Below are positions 25,701 to 37,796 of a stretch of 64,000 nt of DNA, in pieces. The notes below the pieces were generated by a model. The model ran no database searches. It saw only the letters and a list, made by a program, of their open reading frames with translations, and was not told the origin of the DNA. The stretch comes from Hemicentrotus pulcherrimus (Eukaryota > Echinodermata > Echinoidea > Camarodonta > Strongylocentrotidae). The position numbers were made by a program, and so were the translations under genes. The DNA lies in the NCBI GenBank assembly GCA_003118195.1, contig BEXV01000953.1:7356-71355 (forward strand), written 5' to 3'. Each line of letters opens with the position of its first letter. Positions within the stretch are counted from its first letter, which is position 1.

Positions 25701-28700
25701 CCGTCTTAGAAGACGGTTGATAACGAATGGTCTTTTCTGCACAGATAAATAAATGGAAGATGTTTCCTTAAGTTATTGACCAAAATTGATGCATTGTTGG
25801 AAATTGCATGAAGTTGTCTTTTGAGCAATAAATTAGGGTTGATTTCTGGAAATCGTCATCATTGTATAGCTGATGAGCAAGAGGCGGGTAGAAACCAAGC
25901 CTATATCAATCTTGGGGAATGGGTGCACGTGCCGTAAGTACGACCAGGCTCTATTTAGGCCCATTATGGTCATAATCCCGCTATCTATTTCAATCAGCCA
26001 ATGGAATCGAATTAAAAAAAACAAATGAAACCACACATTCAGTGCACACAGCATGCAGCCGTGTAACTTAAACCTGTAGACAGAAAGAAGCATACATCTT
26101 GTTTATTGTGCACTAGAAACATTTTAACGAGTCTTGTTAATTGGCTAACATCATTAGAAGTTAAAACCCGACTAACCAGAGATAGATGAAATAGAGAAGT
26201 GTGTTAAAGACCAAGCTCTACTTGAGCAATCATCGCTAAACAATGAAGAGCGGTATTGGCAAGTGTATACAACAATTAGGCGCACCTTTCAACTAAAATT
26301 AATCCGATGATTTAATTTGTGGACACATGCTTTGTTCGACTGAAAGACAAACCTCTTAAAATCGGATCTCTTTCTTTATGTCAACCAATGGTCTCTAAAT
26401 AGGCTCGAGCTTTAGTCATAGCCCTGCATCACTGCATACAATGTATCTCTTACCCGAGCTCCATCGGGCGGCGACTTGTGGACGCAGAGGTAATGGCAGT
26501 GCTATTGACACAAACTCTTAAACCAATTTATTCCGACTACGGATGCTCTAATTAGGCAAACTTAAAACTAAAAAGGAGAAATACATCATGAGTGATTACA
26601 AAATTAATTTGGATAATCGCACAGAAGGTAAATTCTCTCTTTCTATGTTCCATTTGTCTTTCATCTCTTGCATAAGGTCGGGGAAGATGGAGGCTAAAAG
26701 CCTTCCGAATCGTGGTGGTCGGTATTCGGGGACCGATTAAAAGTCAATTCATTACATTAGCCATAACCTAGATTTATCAACCTACTCCTCGGCTGGGTGT
26801 TAGGGGGATTGATTGAGGAACAAACGGGATGATTAGTATGTATGCAGATCTGTCTATGCATCCAGCTACCCCTTTTGTTTCCCATTATGAGAGATGTTCG
26901 AGTATAACCTGAAATACATTATACTCGTTGGAAACAGGGCAATTTGATGAGATATAGTGTGATTTGTTTTCCTTCTAAAGATACGGTGAAGTACTGGTCA
27001 TATTTTGTTGTACTCTTTGCATAACTCAGCTTTCTTTATAATACCTACGATTTTTATAAGCAGTATTATATCCATTGATCCCTCATCCATTTCACCTTCA
27101 CTTCAATGCATGACAATTTAATTTCCTCTGGAAGACTTTAAAAGATTTTGTAAATTAAATGAGCATCACGTACAAGAAGGAAAAACTTTGAGAGATACTT
27201 TTATAATGACAAATCATAGAGGGAGGAGGGAATGTGATATTAGTTAGACAGTCAGACAGACAGACAGACAGTTAGATAAACAAACAAATAGAGGAGTGAT
27301 GTTATGAAACAACAAGAAATTATTGGTTAAAGAGCTAATAATTTATTCTATCACTCTGTCATTGTACACATATTGAAGAACAGTACCAACAAATAGTGGA
27401 CAAGTTTGACAAACCTGCTGTAAAAATATAATAATGAGGCCAATATCTACAACTCAAGCACTAAAAATACAACCCTTGTATGCAAATACGGCGTAATGAA
27501 AATTATAAACTAACATTATGGGACTATTTCAGCAGATATCATCATGGTATAGTCCAAGGACCGTTATATAAAATTGGGGTTCAACGATAATGACCCTTTC
27601 CCCTTAAATTCAATTGAACTGATCTAGGCCTCTGGAATACACAATAAAGAGCAATCTCACAATGCACACTGGTAATTACCGTCATAAAGACATACGAAAG
27701 CCCACAATCTGAGGTAATAATGGTGCTATGATCTAACTTTGAAGCGGCATGCATTCAACTTTTCTATTCGTGAATTACACGCACTAATGCTACTGTAATT
27801 ACCGCTCATTGACTTCTGAAGTGCGTGCAATGATTTCGGATTGTCGATGATATCATTATTGTAAAAAGTTGAACATTTCGGTTAATGACAATATGATGAA
27901 ACTATACGCCACGGATAAGATGGTGATCTCATATTTCGTTTTCCTTATACCCTGAAAAACTATGTCAAAGAGTCCTTTACTGGTTTATTTAGTGGCTATA
28001 ATTGGATGATAGAGTGATCAACCCATTAGGCTGTGATAATATACAGTAAAACAAAAATCACTAGGTGATTCATCATTTCTTAACTCAACTTTTCTGTATA
28101 CAATGTGAATTCGCCATCATCGTTTTGCGACATATATAATTATAATCATTAGCCATTTTAGATAAAATAATTGTCTTTATATAATATATGAGTGTCATGA
28201 TAATTTATGTATGTTTTATTTATTACATCGTTTGTTTACCACTAAGCAAAATGACACTGGGCGTGTAAATATAGCTTTATTTTATGTGTATACATCGAAT
28301 TTATACTTTAAAGGGTTTAGAAAAATTATATCATCATAGGAAATGAGTCATATCAAAATGGTTTCAATTTGCAAAATTAAAACTGGAATATACAAAATCA
28401 AAAGATACACTATGATATAATAAAATAGAATAGTTTGATCTTCATGTTAACTAGAAAAAGCCAAATACTTTTAACATGAGCCAGAAACGTTTCATTTTAG
28501 ACACACTGGAAAAGGGAAGGGGATAGAAAAAAAAACACAACGCCGAAGGGTGGAAATGGGGAGCATGTCACTTTTAACTTGTCAAATCTATTGAAGCGCT
28601 TATTTTCTCCCTCAGATCGTCGTTTATGATGCTAATCATGGCATTATGTGGGATTTTTTTTGTCGTCGAATTCATAAATGCGAGATGGTGTGCCCTAGAC

Positions 28701-28916
28701 GGGGCAATTCTCCTCCGCGAGTTCGGCGGCTGCGCGGGGCGAACCCTCGTTCGTTCAGTAGGCTTCAATGCTTGCACAAGTCAAGCAGAACTCCTATACA
28801 GCTTTGTTTTCCCATTCTCTTGCCGTCCTTCGTTTTTGTCAACTTTGATCCGTCTCTTTCTATACTTTCATCTCTCTCTCTCTCTCCCTCTTTGTATTTC
28901 TCTCTCCCTCTTTTTA

Positions 28917-28947
<31 letters not shown>

Positions 28948-31900
28948 ATCTCTTTCTCTCTATCCATCTCTCACTCTCTCCCTATGAATTTTCCTTTTCT
29001 TCTTTTTAGATAATATTCGCTTTTTCTCCCCCTTCCTATCTTTGTCTCTCTCCCTTCACTCTCTCTCTCTCTCTCTCTATCTCTCTTTATCTATCTCTCT
29101 CTCTCTCTCCCTTTTATCCCCTTCCCCTTCTGAGCTGTGTTTTTTCTCCTCTTAATCCACGTCTCTCCAGTTGTCTGTCTATATAGTTATGTCTGTATCT
29201 CTCTCTCTCTCTCTCTCTCTCCCTCTCTCTTTTACTATATCCCAGTCGGTCGCTTTCCCTATACCCTGTCATAACTTCACCTTCTATCTTGGCATCTTCC
29301 CACTCAAAACACAAGTTGAAACACAAGCCCTAAATTGTTGGGTAAACGACATTTAGCCCACCCTCCATTGATAGATAGTTCGTGGTTCGAATCAATTATA
29401 GTTGGACATGAGCAATGCGCAATAATTACCAGCATTCTTTCTGCCTCCCTAATCGCTCCTTGATTAATTTCCTCCGACTGTCTTTACCATTCACCACTAA
29501 ACGATTCTATTTTCTCCAAAAAAGAGAAGAGATCATCCTGTTGGTCTCCTCATGCAATCTCCATTCCGATTGGCAGCACGCTCACAAATATTGGGATCGC
29601 CGCGGCTCATCTCACGATTTAAAAGAGGGGCAGGACATGACCGGTATTTAGTTCCGTCCGGTAAAATATAAAGAAGATCAACGGTACGATCAAATTAAAA
29701 TCGTATTCATACTTGTAATTGAGGCGATTAAACGTATACGCAATACATAGACTAAACTATCTAAAGCACAAGAAGAGACAATGGAAATGACCATCCTTAT
29801 TAAGATGGCAAAATGAGGCAAGATGTGTGTATGCATGATGTCCATTAAGGCATTTAAGAAGCAATTTGTATTGGCTCATTAACTTTAAATGACACCCCTC
29901 CCTCCGAAACCCTCCTCAAAAAGAAATCGACTTGCGATGCATGGGGAACAAATTACCTTATATTTACTTTTGATCTAAAATTAAAAGCCGGCTTGGACCA
30001 TATAGTCAAATGAAGGTTTATTTCGAAAACGATCCTTTTTAAGGGGCCTAACCAATCGCTGTTTGTAAAATGAAAAATATAAAAGATTCATTCCTTAGCT
30101 CCAGATATTCTTGAAAGGGAAAATCAAAGACATGAATAACAAGAATCTATAGTAATTTGTAAAGTGAACAACAAAAGTATTTAAAGAACGAGAGAAAAAA
30201 AAACATAACAAAGTAAAATAAAATACAATAAGGAACACGATATTATTTCTGCTTATATCAAACAGATCATGAACAACTTCTCAGCAAAATTATGTATACC
30301 ATCATAAACATTATGGACAACAAAAACAATATGGCAAATATCGGATAAAAACGAATGATTATAGAAAAATAGTCCATTATATTATTCAAATAATTGTTTG
30401 TGATCAAGTAGTCCTTCTTGTCAATGAATTCGCATCGAAGAGCATCGACAGTTCCTTCCTTTTTTCTTCTAATCTTTCCTATCCTTTGTTTTAACATGTC
30501 TGAGACCAGTTTAAGACTATGCGGCGGAGCGGTATCTTAAGCAAAAAACAGCGGCAAACTCACGGGTTAGTGAAGCAGCCATGGGCCGTAATGTGTTCTC
30601 TTTCATGCACCAACTCTCGAAAATCAATTTACCGCATTGAAAATCTTAGTCGCTTCATACACGCCAGTGTGAGGGGAGGGAGATTTCCAACCTTGACTTT
30701 GGCGAGGACCGGATGGCGACAACCCACGCACAAAATTTGATTTTGATGAGAAAAAAAATCCTGGGCCGCGGAAAGCCATCTCTCACATTAATATCATTTT
30801 ATGATTTTAGGTAATGAAGATGAAGAAATATAATTATAAAAACCTTCTATTATATACATATACTTCGCTCTTTCCGAGGCAAGCAAATTTCTTTTTAAAA
30901 AGCTCGTCTTTTGGGAGATGCAACAGATACACATGCTGCGGCAACAATTGCAATAATATCACCAATTTGATATGAAACGTCGAGTTAAATTTTGTACATA
31001 ATCTTGTTGATAAAAATGATCAAAATGTGATTTATGTATCATGTACATTCTTTCATTTTAAATGCCAATAAAAGAAAAATCCCTCCGACATGGTTTGGGG
31101 AGATTGTTATGGATATTAGAGTTGATGTATTTGAGGTGATGGAAATGTAAGAATGCACGTGTACCCTTTTTCAGTTTGCTAAATTATGACGAATATTTAA
31201 TCAAGTCCCTTGCAATATCTTCCCCTCGTAGTTTACATGCGGCTCGCGCCCCGAATGTCCCGCGGGCAAAAAAATGGGTTGAAAAATCGCGCTCAATGCC
31301 AGCACGATCATAACACAAAATGTTTTCATTTTGCTGGATTAAAGGGTCGTTTATCTTCTTACTTTCTCGTTTATCGGAAATCAGAACTGATTGCTCGCAA
31401 AAAGGGAAAACAAGGGAGGACAGAAGATGTTTCGATTCAGAATCATGTTCCAGTTTTGCCTGGAATGTATCGTTATTATTTTGGTGAACGGTTACAGAGT
31501 ATCATTTCCAGAATCAGAGATGTAAATCACATTTTATACCCCCCATTTATCTGCAAATGAAAAATCATTAGAGAAAATATTATTTGGAGGGTGGAATATG
31601 ACAAATCAGACCCGCAGGGTTACTGAAGTTCGAACGTGACTTGTAAAATCTAGCCTATATGTTTTTGCTTTTGTAGGGTAAATGCGAATTCTGTTTTTTA
31701 TCATATTTTCCTGATTAAGTACATGTACAAATTCAGTTGTAAATAACGAATGATTCTATCGGATTGGAGAGACCCTCGCTTTATAACAAATAAAAAGGAA
31801 ACATAAAGATAACCGAAACCAGGAACATTTTAAACAATTACGTTTTCAGCTTTTTGTGATTTCTTCTTTTCTTTTTCTTTTAAAATAAAAAGTGTGGGGT

Positions 31901-34900
31901 TTGTTAGCCCCTCAAATTGTTGGACTCAGCTTCTCATGTGTTATTGAGGGGCTGGCAATTTCAACAGCTTTCAGAGTACTTGCAAATAGTCCATGATTCA
32001 TACTGGCATCCATGAAAAGAAATCCAGAAGGTTTTGGCGAAAATACTCGACTTTTAACAGCCTAATTTCCTCATCGCACATGTGCATAATATGAGAAGAT
32101 CAATCACTATTAGGCATTCTGTAAATATTAGACGACAAACTCAAACATCTATAAACACTTTTCAGCTTGAGTATTTTTTAAATTGTATGACGTTAAATGG
32201 TGAACTAATCAGACTGTTGTCTCGATCGTCTAAGCACATTGCGCTCTGTGATTGTCTTTATCAATGTTTATTTTTGTCTAAAAAGAGTAAAAGTATAACG
32301 CCATTATGAGGCCACGTTTATTGCTTTTGTCTGTATTCTTTCAGAGAGATGAAATTGACAATAGCGCACGAAATCATATTTTTTTTAATAATCTCAATGT
32401 GGATTGAGGCTCAATAGAATTAACTTGGGTTCTTTAGTTATGTTTCAATTATTCGTTTTTATTATTAGAATCAGAGAATACAGCCTGTTGTTTTTACTTT
32501 ATGATTCACAATTACGTCTTCTTCATTTCCTTTTGTAAATACTAAATTGCACTAAAGAATACAAAAAACACGTATCTTAATCAAAAGACAGCCAATAGTT
32601 ATTGTGCTATAAAGTTAGATAGGAAATAGCCATAAAACGCTTATGTAACATGAGAACAAACTAAAATCAGGGCTCAATACAACTTACTCAGTACAATTAA
32701 CTCAATATATACTCAATATGATAAACTCAATATAATTAACTCGGATTCTTTGCAAATGTTTAAAACATTTTGTTTTTACCTCATCAATAAACATCTGAAA
32801 ACATACCTCTAAAATTGTTAATTTGTCTTTAGGCTAAGGGACAGCGACGTGTTTCCTCTGGAAAAGGCGCTACATAACTTTAATTATTATTATCATTATT
32901 AGTGTATTATTAGTAGTAGTAATATAGTGCATTATTATAAATAGTAATAAGTATCAATATAATTATCATTAGTATTGTTGTTATTATCTTTATTATTATG
33001 ATTATTATTACTGTTATTGTTATTGTTTTTGTAGTTTATATTATTGTTCTTATAAAATGACGAAATAAAAAGGACATTGCCTCAGTTAAACTTTTATATT
33101 CATTTACAAAATACATGATTATCAAAACATTTATTAGATATATCGCAATAAGTAAGCGTAAAGAGGAACTCAGAATAATGAGGTTTAAGGAATATTTTTT
33201 TGGAAAGAACATTGTATAACTTTAATCAGTCATTGACGTAGTATAATCGACATGGAGTTGATACATATGGCGGTAAAAATATGTTGAATATAATTCACTA
33301 CTCATATGTTGTTTAGTTGTTTTTTTCTCTCTCTTTTTCTTCAAAAATTTAGAGTACATATCACATCCTTAATAGTTAGTGTTTCTAAGTTTTTGTCCTT
33401 TTTTAAATATCTACATGTTATAAATCTCTTACTAAATATAAATATCAAATCTCTTCGTCTGAATTTCAGATCCATTAACACTTATATCGTACACAAAATT
33501 CGCCTCGATCAACAGTTTTGTGGGCATCTTTATCTTTACAAACATGTTTCATTTCCTACAGATAAATTGTTGTCAAAGCTGGTAAGTTCATATAGGATCT
33601 TAGCTTACAATCACCGATGAATGAGTGCACAGAAACTCCTTTTTCCTTTAAATGAATGGAACCGATGCATTCAAAGTGAATACAACCAAATATCAAGTCA
33701 GACGGACCGAATACAATAGTGACATCACTCGTAATAATGCTCAACTTTTTTGGTCTTATACCACAAATCCTTCGCAAAAGCATAATTTTAATACGAGACT
33801 GTGATTCTATAGCCATTTTGTTTTGTGCTTCGAAGATATGATTTTACTGCCGATGTCTTTTAACCCTTTTGACACAATGAGTGGGCTTCAACTTACAAGA
33901 GACTGAGTAGGCATAACATAAATTTCAAGGCGGAAAAAAAATGGTGGACTAAAATGTCAATGAGTAGAGTTGTAGGGATAGCTATCGGAAAGTGACGTTG
34001 CTTACCTGCTATGAAACTCTTAATCCTGAAGAAAGATATGGCAAGTCTAAAGACGGTCTGACTGTCCAGTTTCCTGTGAAGTGTAGCCTTGTCAACTGGT
34101 AGAAGGTTCTCTAAAGCTTTAATCTGTTCCCGGAGTTTGTCCCGGTACCGTTTGGACTTGAAGCTGTCCGCATGAAGTACCATGATGATGTTGATGAGAT
34201 GTAGAAAAAACAATTGGTAGTGGCGAATAAAAAGGAATGAAGAGAAGTAACACGCGCCCACCGGAGACACGGAGAGACACGCCCCGGGAGGGTACGGGGT
34301 GACGACGGGTGATGGACGGGTGAAGCGTTCAAAACCACGTTGATAATGTCCGCAAGGAAGTTTGGGAGGGAAAAGGTGAAGAGAAACAAAGAAAAGTGTA
34401 AGAACGTGCTCAGGTTGAGGAGATGATGAGTAAAACGAACTTGTTGATCGCCAACAATTAAATGTTGCGAGAAGACAGGGGGGAGATGGAGTTTGAAGTT
34501 TCGTTAGTGCATGTAAATGCGCGAAGAGTTGTGATTTGGAACTAAAGTGGGGGATCGTGTTAGCAAGGTGGTTGGTTGGGCGGTCACGGCGTCTCTCTCT
34601 GTCCCTCTGTTTGAGTGTTGTGAAGTTTGGGCTTGTTCTTAATACGTCAATGATTTTAGGAACGTGTGGCTTTGTTGGGGGTGCACCCAATCTACCTCTG
34701 GGTCGTATTGCTAAGGAACACGAACTCTACATGCCGATGGATCTATGCATAATTATGTTAGCTACGAAGCAAGCTCGCGTGAGCTTCATTAAATATTCAA
34801 TGGCGGGGGCAATTGAGTAGCTGTGTTAGCCCTATTTTTATCACTGTCTTTCTCCCAACTTGGAACTGTGAGAGAGAGAGAGGATAAATAGAGAGAAAAT

Positions 34901-35153
34901 AACCAAATACCGGAAACACTCAAGAAATTTTTCGGGGACTGGACGCGTTGCTGTGAGACGTGGCAAAGCAGTTTAAAGAATGACAACGAAGGATACTTTA
35001 AAAGATACCTTACCTGGGGTCAATTTTGGAGGTGTTGTTAGACCGAGGTCCTGCCGAATTTGCTCGTCGCGGGGATGGACGTGAAAAGGGTGTACTCGCT
35101 TCCATCCCCATATTCTGCAGAATATCAAATTCACTCAATTGTGGCGACAACAT
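8357..35153 (-). CDS. AHR-like bHLH-PAS transcription factor, four supported exons
   Basis: Gene-level span, start codon to the last well-supported exon. Exons: 35153-35014, 34163-34006, 10944-10781, 8605-8357. They join in phase (2, 1, 0, 0) to 711 bases or 237 codons without a stop. Bounds of the product: N-terminal Ser/Pro-rich segment (1-46), bHLH (about 47-99), linker (about 100-153), start of PAS-A (about 154-237). AHR-type factors dimerise with ARNT through bHLH and PAS-A and bind GCGTG-containing sites; ligand binding is a function of PAS-B. The bHLH resembles AHR more than SIM, HIF or NPAS4: basic SKRYRDKL (AHR SKRHRDRL), then LLP, then KLD and FRLAISFFRIKSF (AHR LRLSVSYLRAKSF). The C-terminal part is unresolved; candidate exons are at 6761-6817 and 3391-3560. 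Intron 2 is about 23 kb. Confidence 0.72.
8606..10780 (-). other. Intron 3 of the AHR-like gene
   Basis: About 2.2 kb of AT-rich intron. A TAGGCCTA palindrome lies at 10130-10137 and a (GGCA)n tract near its 5' end. No further exon or transposon was recognised. Confidence 0.55.
10727..10755. repeat. (GGCA)n microsatellite
   Basis: About seven copies of the tetranucleotide GGCA. It starts 25 bases downstream of the exon 3 donor on the minus strand. Confidence 0.9.
10781..10944 (-). CDS. AHR-like gene exon 3: bHLH to PAS-A linker
   Basis: A 164-base exon preceded by a strong acceptor (a T-rich tract, then TTTGTTTCTAG). The donor is weaker (CTC|GTAAAA). It starts with two bases that complete the phase 1 codon left by the bHLH exon and ends in phase 0. 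The joined reading continues KSFIAERVENL and ends SSEDEQFSALL, comparable with the AHR segment LQEGEFLLQAL just before PAS-A. The first part has no clear match, as in other AHR linkers. Support is the acceptor, the single open frame and phase agreement on both sides. Confidence 0.6.
12538..12901. repeat. Tandem direct duplication, unit about 186 bp
   Basis: The block 12538-12723 is repeated at 12724-12901. The copies are nearly identical apart from a small deletion after AGCAGAGGTAA and one base less in a T run. No coding content was recognised. The similarity implies a recent duplication. Confidence 0.92.
13381..13430. repeat. Poly-C followed by CT repeat
   Basis: About 16 consecutive C residues followed by TCTC-rich sequence. 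Confidence 0.85.
13880..14240. repeat. CT-rich and CA-rich microsatellite block
   Basis: Mixed CTCT, ACAC and CTCACA repeats. The 211-codon plus-strand frame across it is Ser/Leu/His-rich and reflects the repeat. Confidence 0.85.
15220..15440. other. GC-richer intronic island, possible cis-regulatory element
   Basis: The stretch includes GGCGCGACGCAACATG and ATGGCGGAGGCGCC together with homeodomain-like TAATTA/GATTAA motifs. No open frame was found. It is a candidate conserved enhancer in the long intron, by composition only. Confidence 0.25.
16560..16850. repeat. CT/CA microsatellite block
   Basis: Long CTCTCT runs with an embedded (CA)n. Overlapping plus-strand frames are Ser/Leu/Pro-rich artefacts. 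Confidence 0.88.
20638..20780. other. GC-richer intronic island
   Basis: The stretch includes CGCTTCGATCGCTCGG. A 43-codon plus-strand frame begins ATGTGCGGTGG at about 20651 but matches no known family and has no clear splice signals. Function unknown. Confidence 0.2.
24480..24560 (-). pseudogene. Remnant of a non-LTR reverse transcriptase
   Basis: On the minus strand the sequence encodes VPQGSQLGP, matching the conserved RT motif GVPQGSxLGP of LINE elements. One extra base disrupts the frame just before it. Flanking sequence is degraded, so only the motif supports the call. The plus-strand open frame over the same bases is its antisense shadow. Confidence 0.4.
28860..29230. repeat. CT-rich microsatellite block
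   Basis: Several (CT)n and CTCTTT runs interspersed with unique sequence. Confidence 0.88.
32860..33050. repeat. Repeat 3' end with (ATT)n tail
   Basis: GGAAAAGGCGCTACATAACT is followed by TTTAATTATTATTATCATTATTAG and a long irregular ATT array. A GGCGCTATATAA-type end with an ATT tail is common for short retroposons in marine invertebrates. The family is not determined. Confidence 0.45.
34006..34163 (-). CDS. AHR-like gene exon 2: bHLH domain
   Basis: A 158-base exon encoding the basic region SKRYRDKLREQ, helix 1 (IKALENLLP), loop and helix 2 (KLDSQTVFRLAISFFRIKSF). KLD and KSF are hallmarks of AHR-family bHLH. The donor GCAG|GTAAGC is strong. The acceptor GCGGACAG is modest but gives exact phase agreement with exon 1, restoring DPSFKSKRYRD, similar to the NPSKRHRD of AHR. 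An ATG at 34183 in the same frame would give an alternative start just before the basic region, if this exon is extended as a first exon. Confidence 0.85.
34164..35013 (-). other. Intron 1 of the AHR-like gene
   Basis: About 850 bases. An open frame continues upstream of exon 2 on the minus strand up to 34690, but its composition (Phe/Leu/Pro/Ser-rich, with a run of CTC) looks non-coding. Two CACGC elements (the reverse of the GCGTG AHR/ARNT core) occur at about 34252 and 34274. Confidence 0.45.
35014..35153 (-). CDS. AHR-like gene exon 1: N-terminus
   Basis: The exon begins with the first in-frame ATG at 35153 (MLSPQLSEFDILQ) and ends CCCAG|GTAAGG in phase 2, with 46 codons plus two bases. 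The peptide is Ser/Pro/Asn-rich and ends TSKIDP; with exon 2 it makes DPSFKSKRYRD, mirroring the placement of residues before the AHR basic region. The frame stays open upstream without an ATG nearby. Support is a strong donor and phase match. Confidence 0.62.
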
Positions 35154-35758
35154 GTTTAAGCTGAAAGATCCACTGGCTAGTAAAGGGAATACATCCAACA
35201 AAAGGTGATACTGTTCACTGTATAGCCACCGAAATTCTCTTGTTCTGTGTTTAAATTAATTTTGTAAGGTGAAGGAAAATTTTCGCATAACGATTAAAAA
35301 ATAATGTTGATTCTAGGCACTGGAGCATAAAGTCTGAAACGGCAGTCAAGTGCAAAAGCTCACTGAGCGGTTAATACTCCCTAGCCCTCTAGTTAGGTAG
35401 ACGTCAGAAATTATGAGACAATTTTAAAAGACCGGGGTCCGTTGACTCTCATTCTCCCCTCTCCTCATAGCGGTTTTTAATTAAGCATTTTTTCCCTTCC
35501 TCCACCGCGAATATTAAACGTCCATTCCTCGGTACCTCGAGCAGATAAAAAAGCGGCGTGATTTTTCATTGACGGAGAGAGCGCGAGTAACACGGGCCAA
35601 AACCTGGTTGCTATATGACGCCCGGTATTATGACGAGTCTATGACCAACCAAAAGCCCACTACAACCAGACACGTGATAAGATAACAGCAGCATTTGTCT
35701 CTCTCTATTTTTTTAAAAGCTGAAGATTCAGTACGAGCAATTTTTACTCCACCCAGAC

Positions 35759-35800
35759 CCCCCCCCCCCTACTCCTCTTTCTCCCCCCCCCCCCCCTCNT
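35759..35800. repeat. Poly-C tract with an ambiguous base
   Basis: Two poly-C runs separated by ACTCCTCTTTCT. The N at 35799 is probably a sequencing ambiguity caused by the homopolymer. Confidence 0.85.
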
Positions 35801-37204
35801 TCTCCCTCTCATCTGATGATGTTATAATCATGTATGTTTTTATATGACGAATGAAATTAAATGAAATGAAAAATTAAAGCGTAAGGTTGTGTTTCAATAT
35901 TCTGAATAAGTGTGCTCCCTAAATATTTTGATCATATTGTCATTGTTTGAATGACGAAGAAGGTATACATTTAGAAAACAATATTTCATATATTTAAGCT
36001 TCATTTTTATTTTGTCGGGCAGTATTGGGGCTTCTTTGTATTAGAATATTTACTTCTAATGATACATGCATGTTTTGAACACAATTTTTCTTAATTAATA
36101 AAATAACACAAGTATCAAAATTAAGCGTAAAGAGGTAAAACTCGGATCTTACCTCAGTTATTGTTTAAATTCGAAAAATGCTTATTGCTGATTTTTAAAT
36201 GTCCTCCGTTGCACTCATGTATTTAAAAGCCTTTGCTATAAAAGGAAAATCGACTAAATCATTAGTCCGATATCTTAGCCTCATATCTGATAACGAAGTT
36301 CATGGTTGTTTCATGAAAATTGAAAGCATGAACAATATAGAGTTGATAGTATATGATATTTGTTGGTATTACTATTAGTATTTTTAAAAATTAGCATTAA
36401 TATAAATATTCTGGCAGTATTTGTTAGTAGCAATTGGGCGAGCTCCACTTTTAAACAAACTCAAGTAATGGAACTAATGTTAAAATCTCTCACATCTTTC
36501 AATCATGACTAATATTGGACATATTTAGGCAAAATTATGAGTAAATCATTATCAAAATGCATGGGAACGCAATCTTTTAAGTCAATCAGTCAAGGAACTA
36601 ATCTTGTAGGAATTACATTCGTATCGTGTATTATACTTGTACCAAAATCTTGAATGCAAAAAAGCTGTATATAAAAAGATTACCCAACACACCTCGCACC
36701 TAAATCCGCTTTTATGGAAAGAATCACAGCAAATTACAAACACAATCGTATCAAGGATTTTATCTTTTTAATCGCGTCGTTTAATCCACAATGGGCCCAC
36801 CCCCTGTAGATAAAGAATGACAACTAAATTTGCTCTTTAATTAATCAGCTATTCTCCCGGGAATTAAGGGGGGCTAATTATATTATGATTCACGTTGGTG
36901 GTTTATTATACATGTAAAGAGATACGCGATTATTTTTCTTTATTAGTACATTGTTACATACACGTATGAAATACATGTATAACATAATATTTTAGTTTAT
37001 CCAACGTCAAAGATGAAACAATATTTGTAGTCCTTAAATATATCCATAACAGCGAGAGAAAAGGGAGACAAGGGAAAGGAAAGAATTACGAGATTAGGAT
37101 GGTTATTGAATAAGTTATGCTTCATATTAAAACACAAAAGAAAAAAAAAAACTTTCCACAATCTTTCACAGAATATAAATAATTATTTGTCTCACATAAA
37201 CCAA

Positions 37205-37420
37205 TGTGAGTGTGTGTTGGGTGTGCGTGTGTTCGCTGTGTGCATGTGCGCGTGTGTGTGTACGTGTGTGCGTGTGTGTGAAAACGAAATGAAGATTTGT
37301 ATTTGTATGGAATTATTTACATTGATTTGTATGTAATGATTATTTTGAATGAAATCTCTAATGAAAAATTATGGGGAAAAGTGTGTGTGTGTGTGTGTGT
37401 GAGTGTGTGAGTGTGGGTCT
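37205..37420. repeat. (GT)n microsatellites
   Basis: Two clusters of GTGTGT and GTGTGC repeats. The plus-strand frame across them encodes a Cys/Val run and is an artefact. Confidence 0.88.
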
Positions 37421-37734
37421 CTTTGATTTTAACTAAATGTACATTTATATTCATACATTTAACAAATTTGCTTCTTTGTTAGACTTTCCCTTAAAAGATA
37501 TACATACTCAAATGTTGTATTATTGCATGTAGGTTGTTATTAGTTTTATATGTGACTTTTTAGTACACTCTAAAATGTTGTGCTTGTTAAAATCCGTTTA
37601 TCATTTTATTTGAATGAGTTATTTATTTGTTTTCTTTTTCATCTCCACTTTCTTGAATTAGATTGTTTTCTTCGAATATATAGCCATGATTTTCTGGCGC
37701 CTTAATCATAGCACTGAGACAGTCGTTAATACAG

Positions 37735-37796
37735 TTTCAAAGTCCCAGGCATTGCGAGGGCTAAGGTAGACGACATTTTTCGTAATCCTTGCAGAG
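37735..37796 (+). CDS. Candidate exon of an unidentified plus-strand gene
   Basis: A 62-base segment with acceptor GTTAATACAG and donor AGAG|GTAATG. One frame is open: one base, then 20 codons (FKVPGIARAKVDDIFRNPCR), then one base. It ends in phase 1, which matches the two-base start of the exon at 42158 and would join as CR-D-RFIND. The phase match and coding-like composition support it. No family is recognised, and exons this short can arise by chance. Confidence 0.33.

Larger units (their letters stand above)
10945..34005 (-). other. Intron 2 of the AHR-like gene (about 23 kb)
   Basis: No coding exon of the host gene was found here. It holds pyrimidine-rich microsatellites (13384-14240, 16560-16850, 28860-29230), a 186-bp tandem duplication (12538-12901), a small reverse-transcriptase remnant (about 24480-24560), a repeat tail at about 32860-33050, and several GC-richer islands (15220-15440, 15950-16090, 17640-17770, 20630-20780, 23990-24120, 28660-28790, 30510-30730). 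Open frames inside the intron have no recognisable domain. Confidence 0.6.
35154..37734. other. Upstream region between divergent genes
   Basis: The likely promoter side of the AHR-like gene (GC-richer at about 35370-35680, with a CACGTG E-box near 35672) and AT-rich DNA beyond. It contains poly-C runs at 35759-35800 with one N at 35799 and GT repeats from 37205. No gene was recognised. Confidence 0.4.

Noticed and set aside
30519..30740. 73-codon plus-strand frame in a GC-richer island
   Set aside because: No domain or splice signal; treated as a possible regulatory island.
31210..31560. 116-codon plus-strand frame
   Set aside because: Basic, unfamiliar peptide without splice signals or start context; probably chance.
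34183..34690. Long minus-strand open frame upstream of the bHLH exon
   Set aside because: The composition is not protein-like and phase agreement with exon 1 shows the frame before 34163 is intron; only the nearby ATG at 34183 remains an alternative start.
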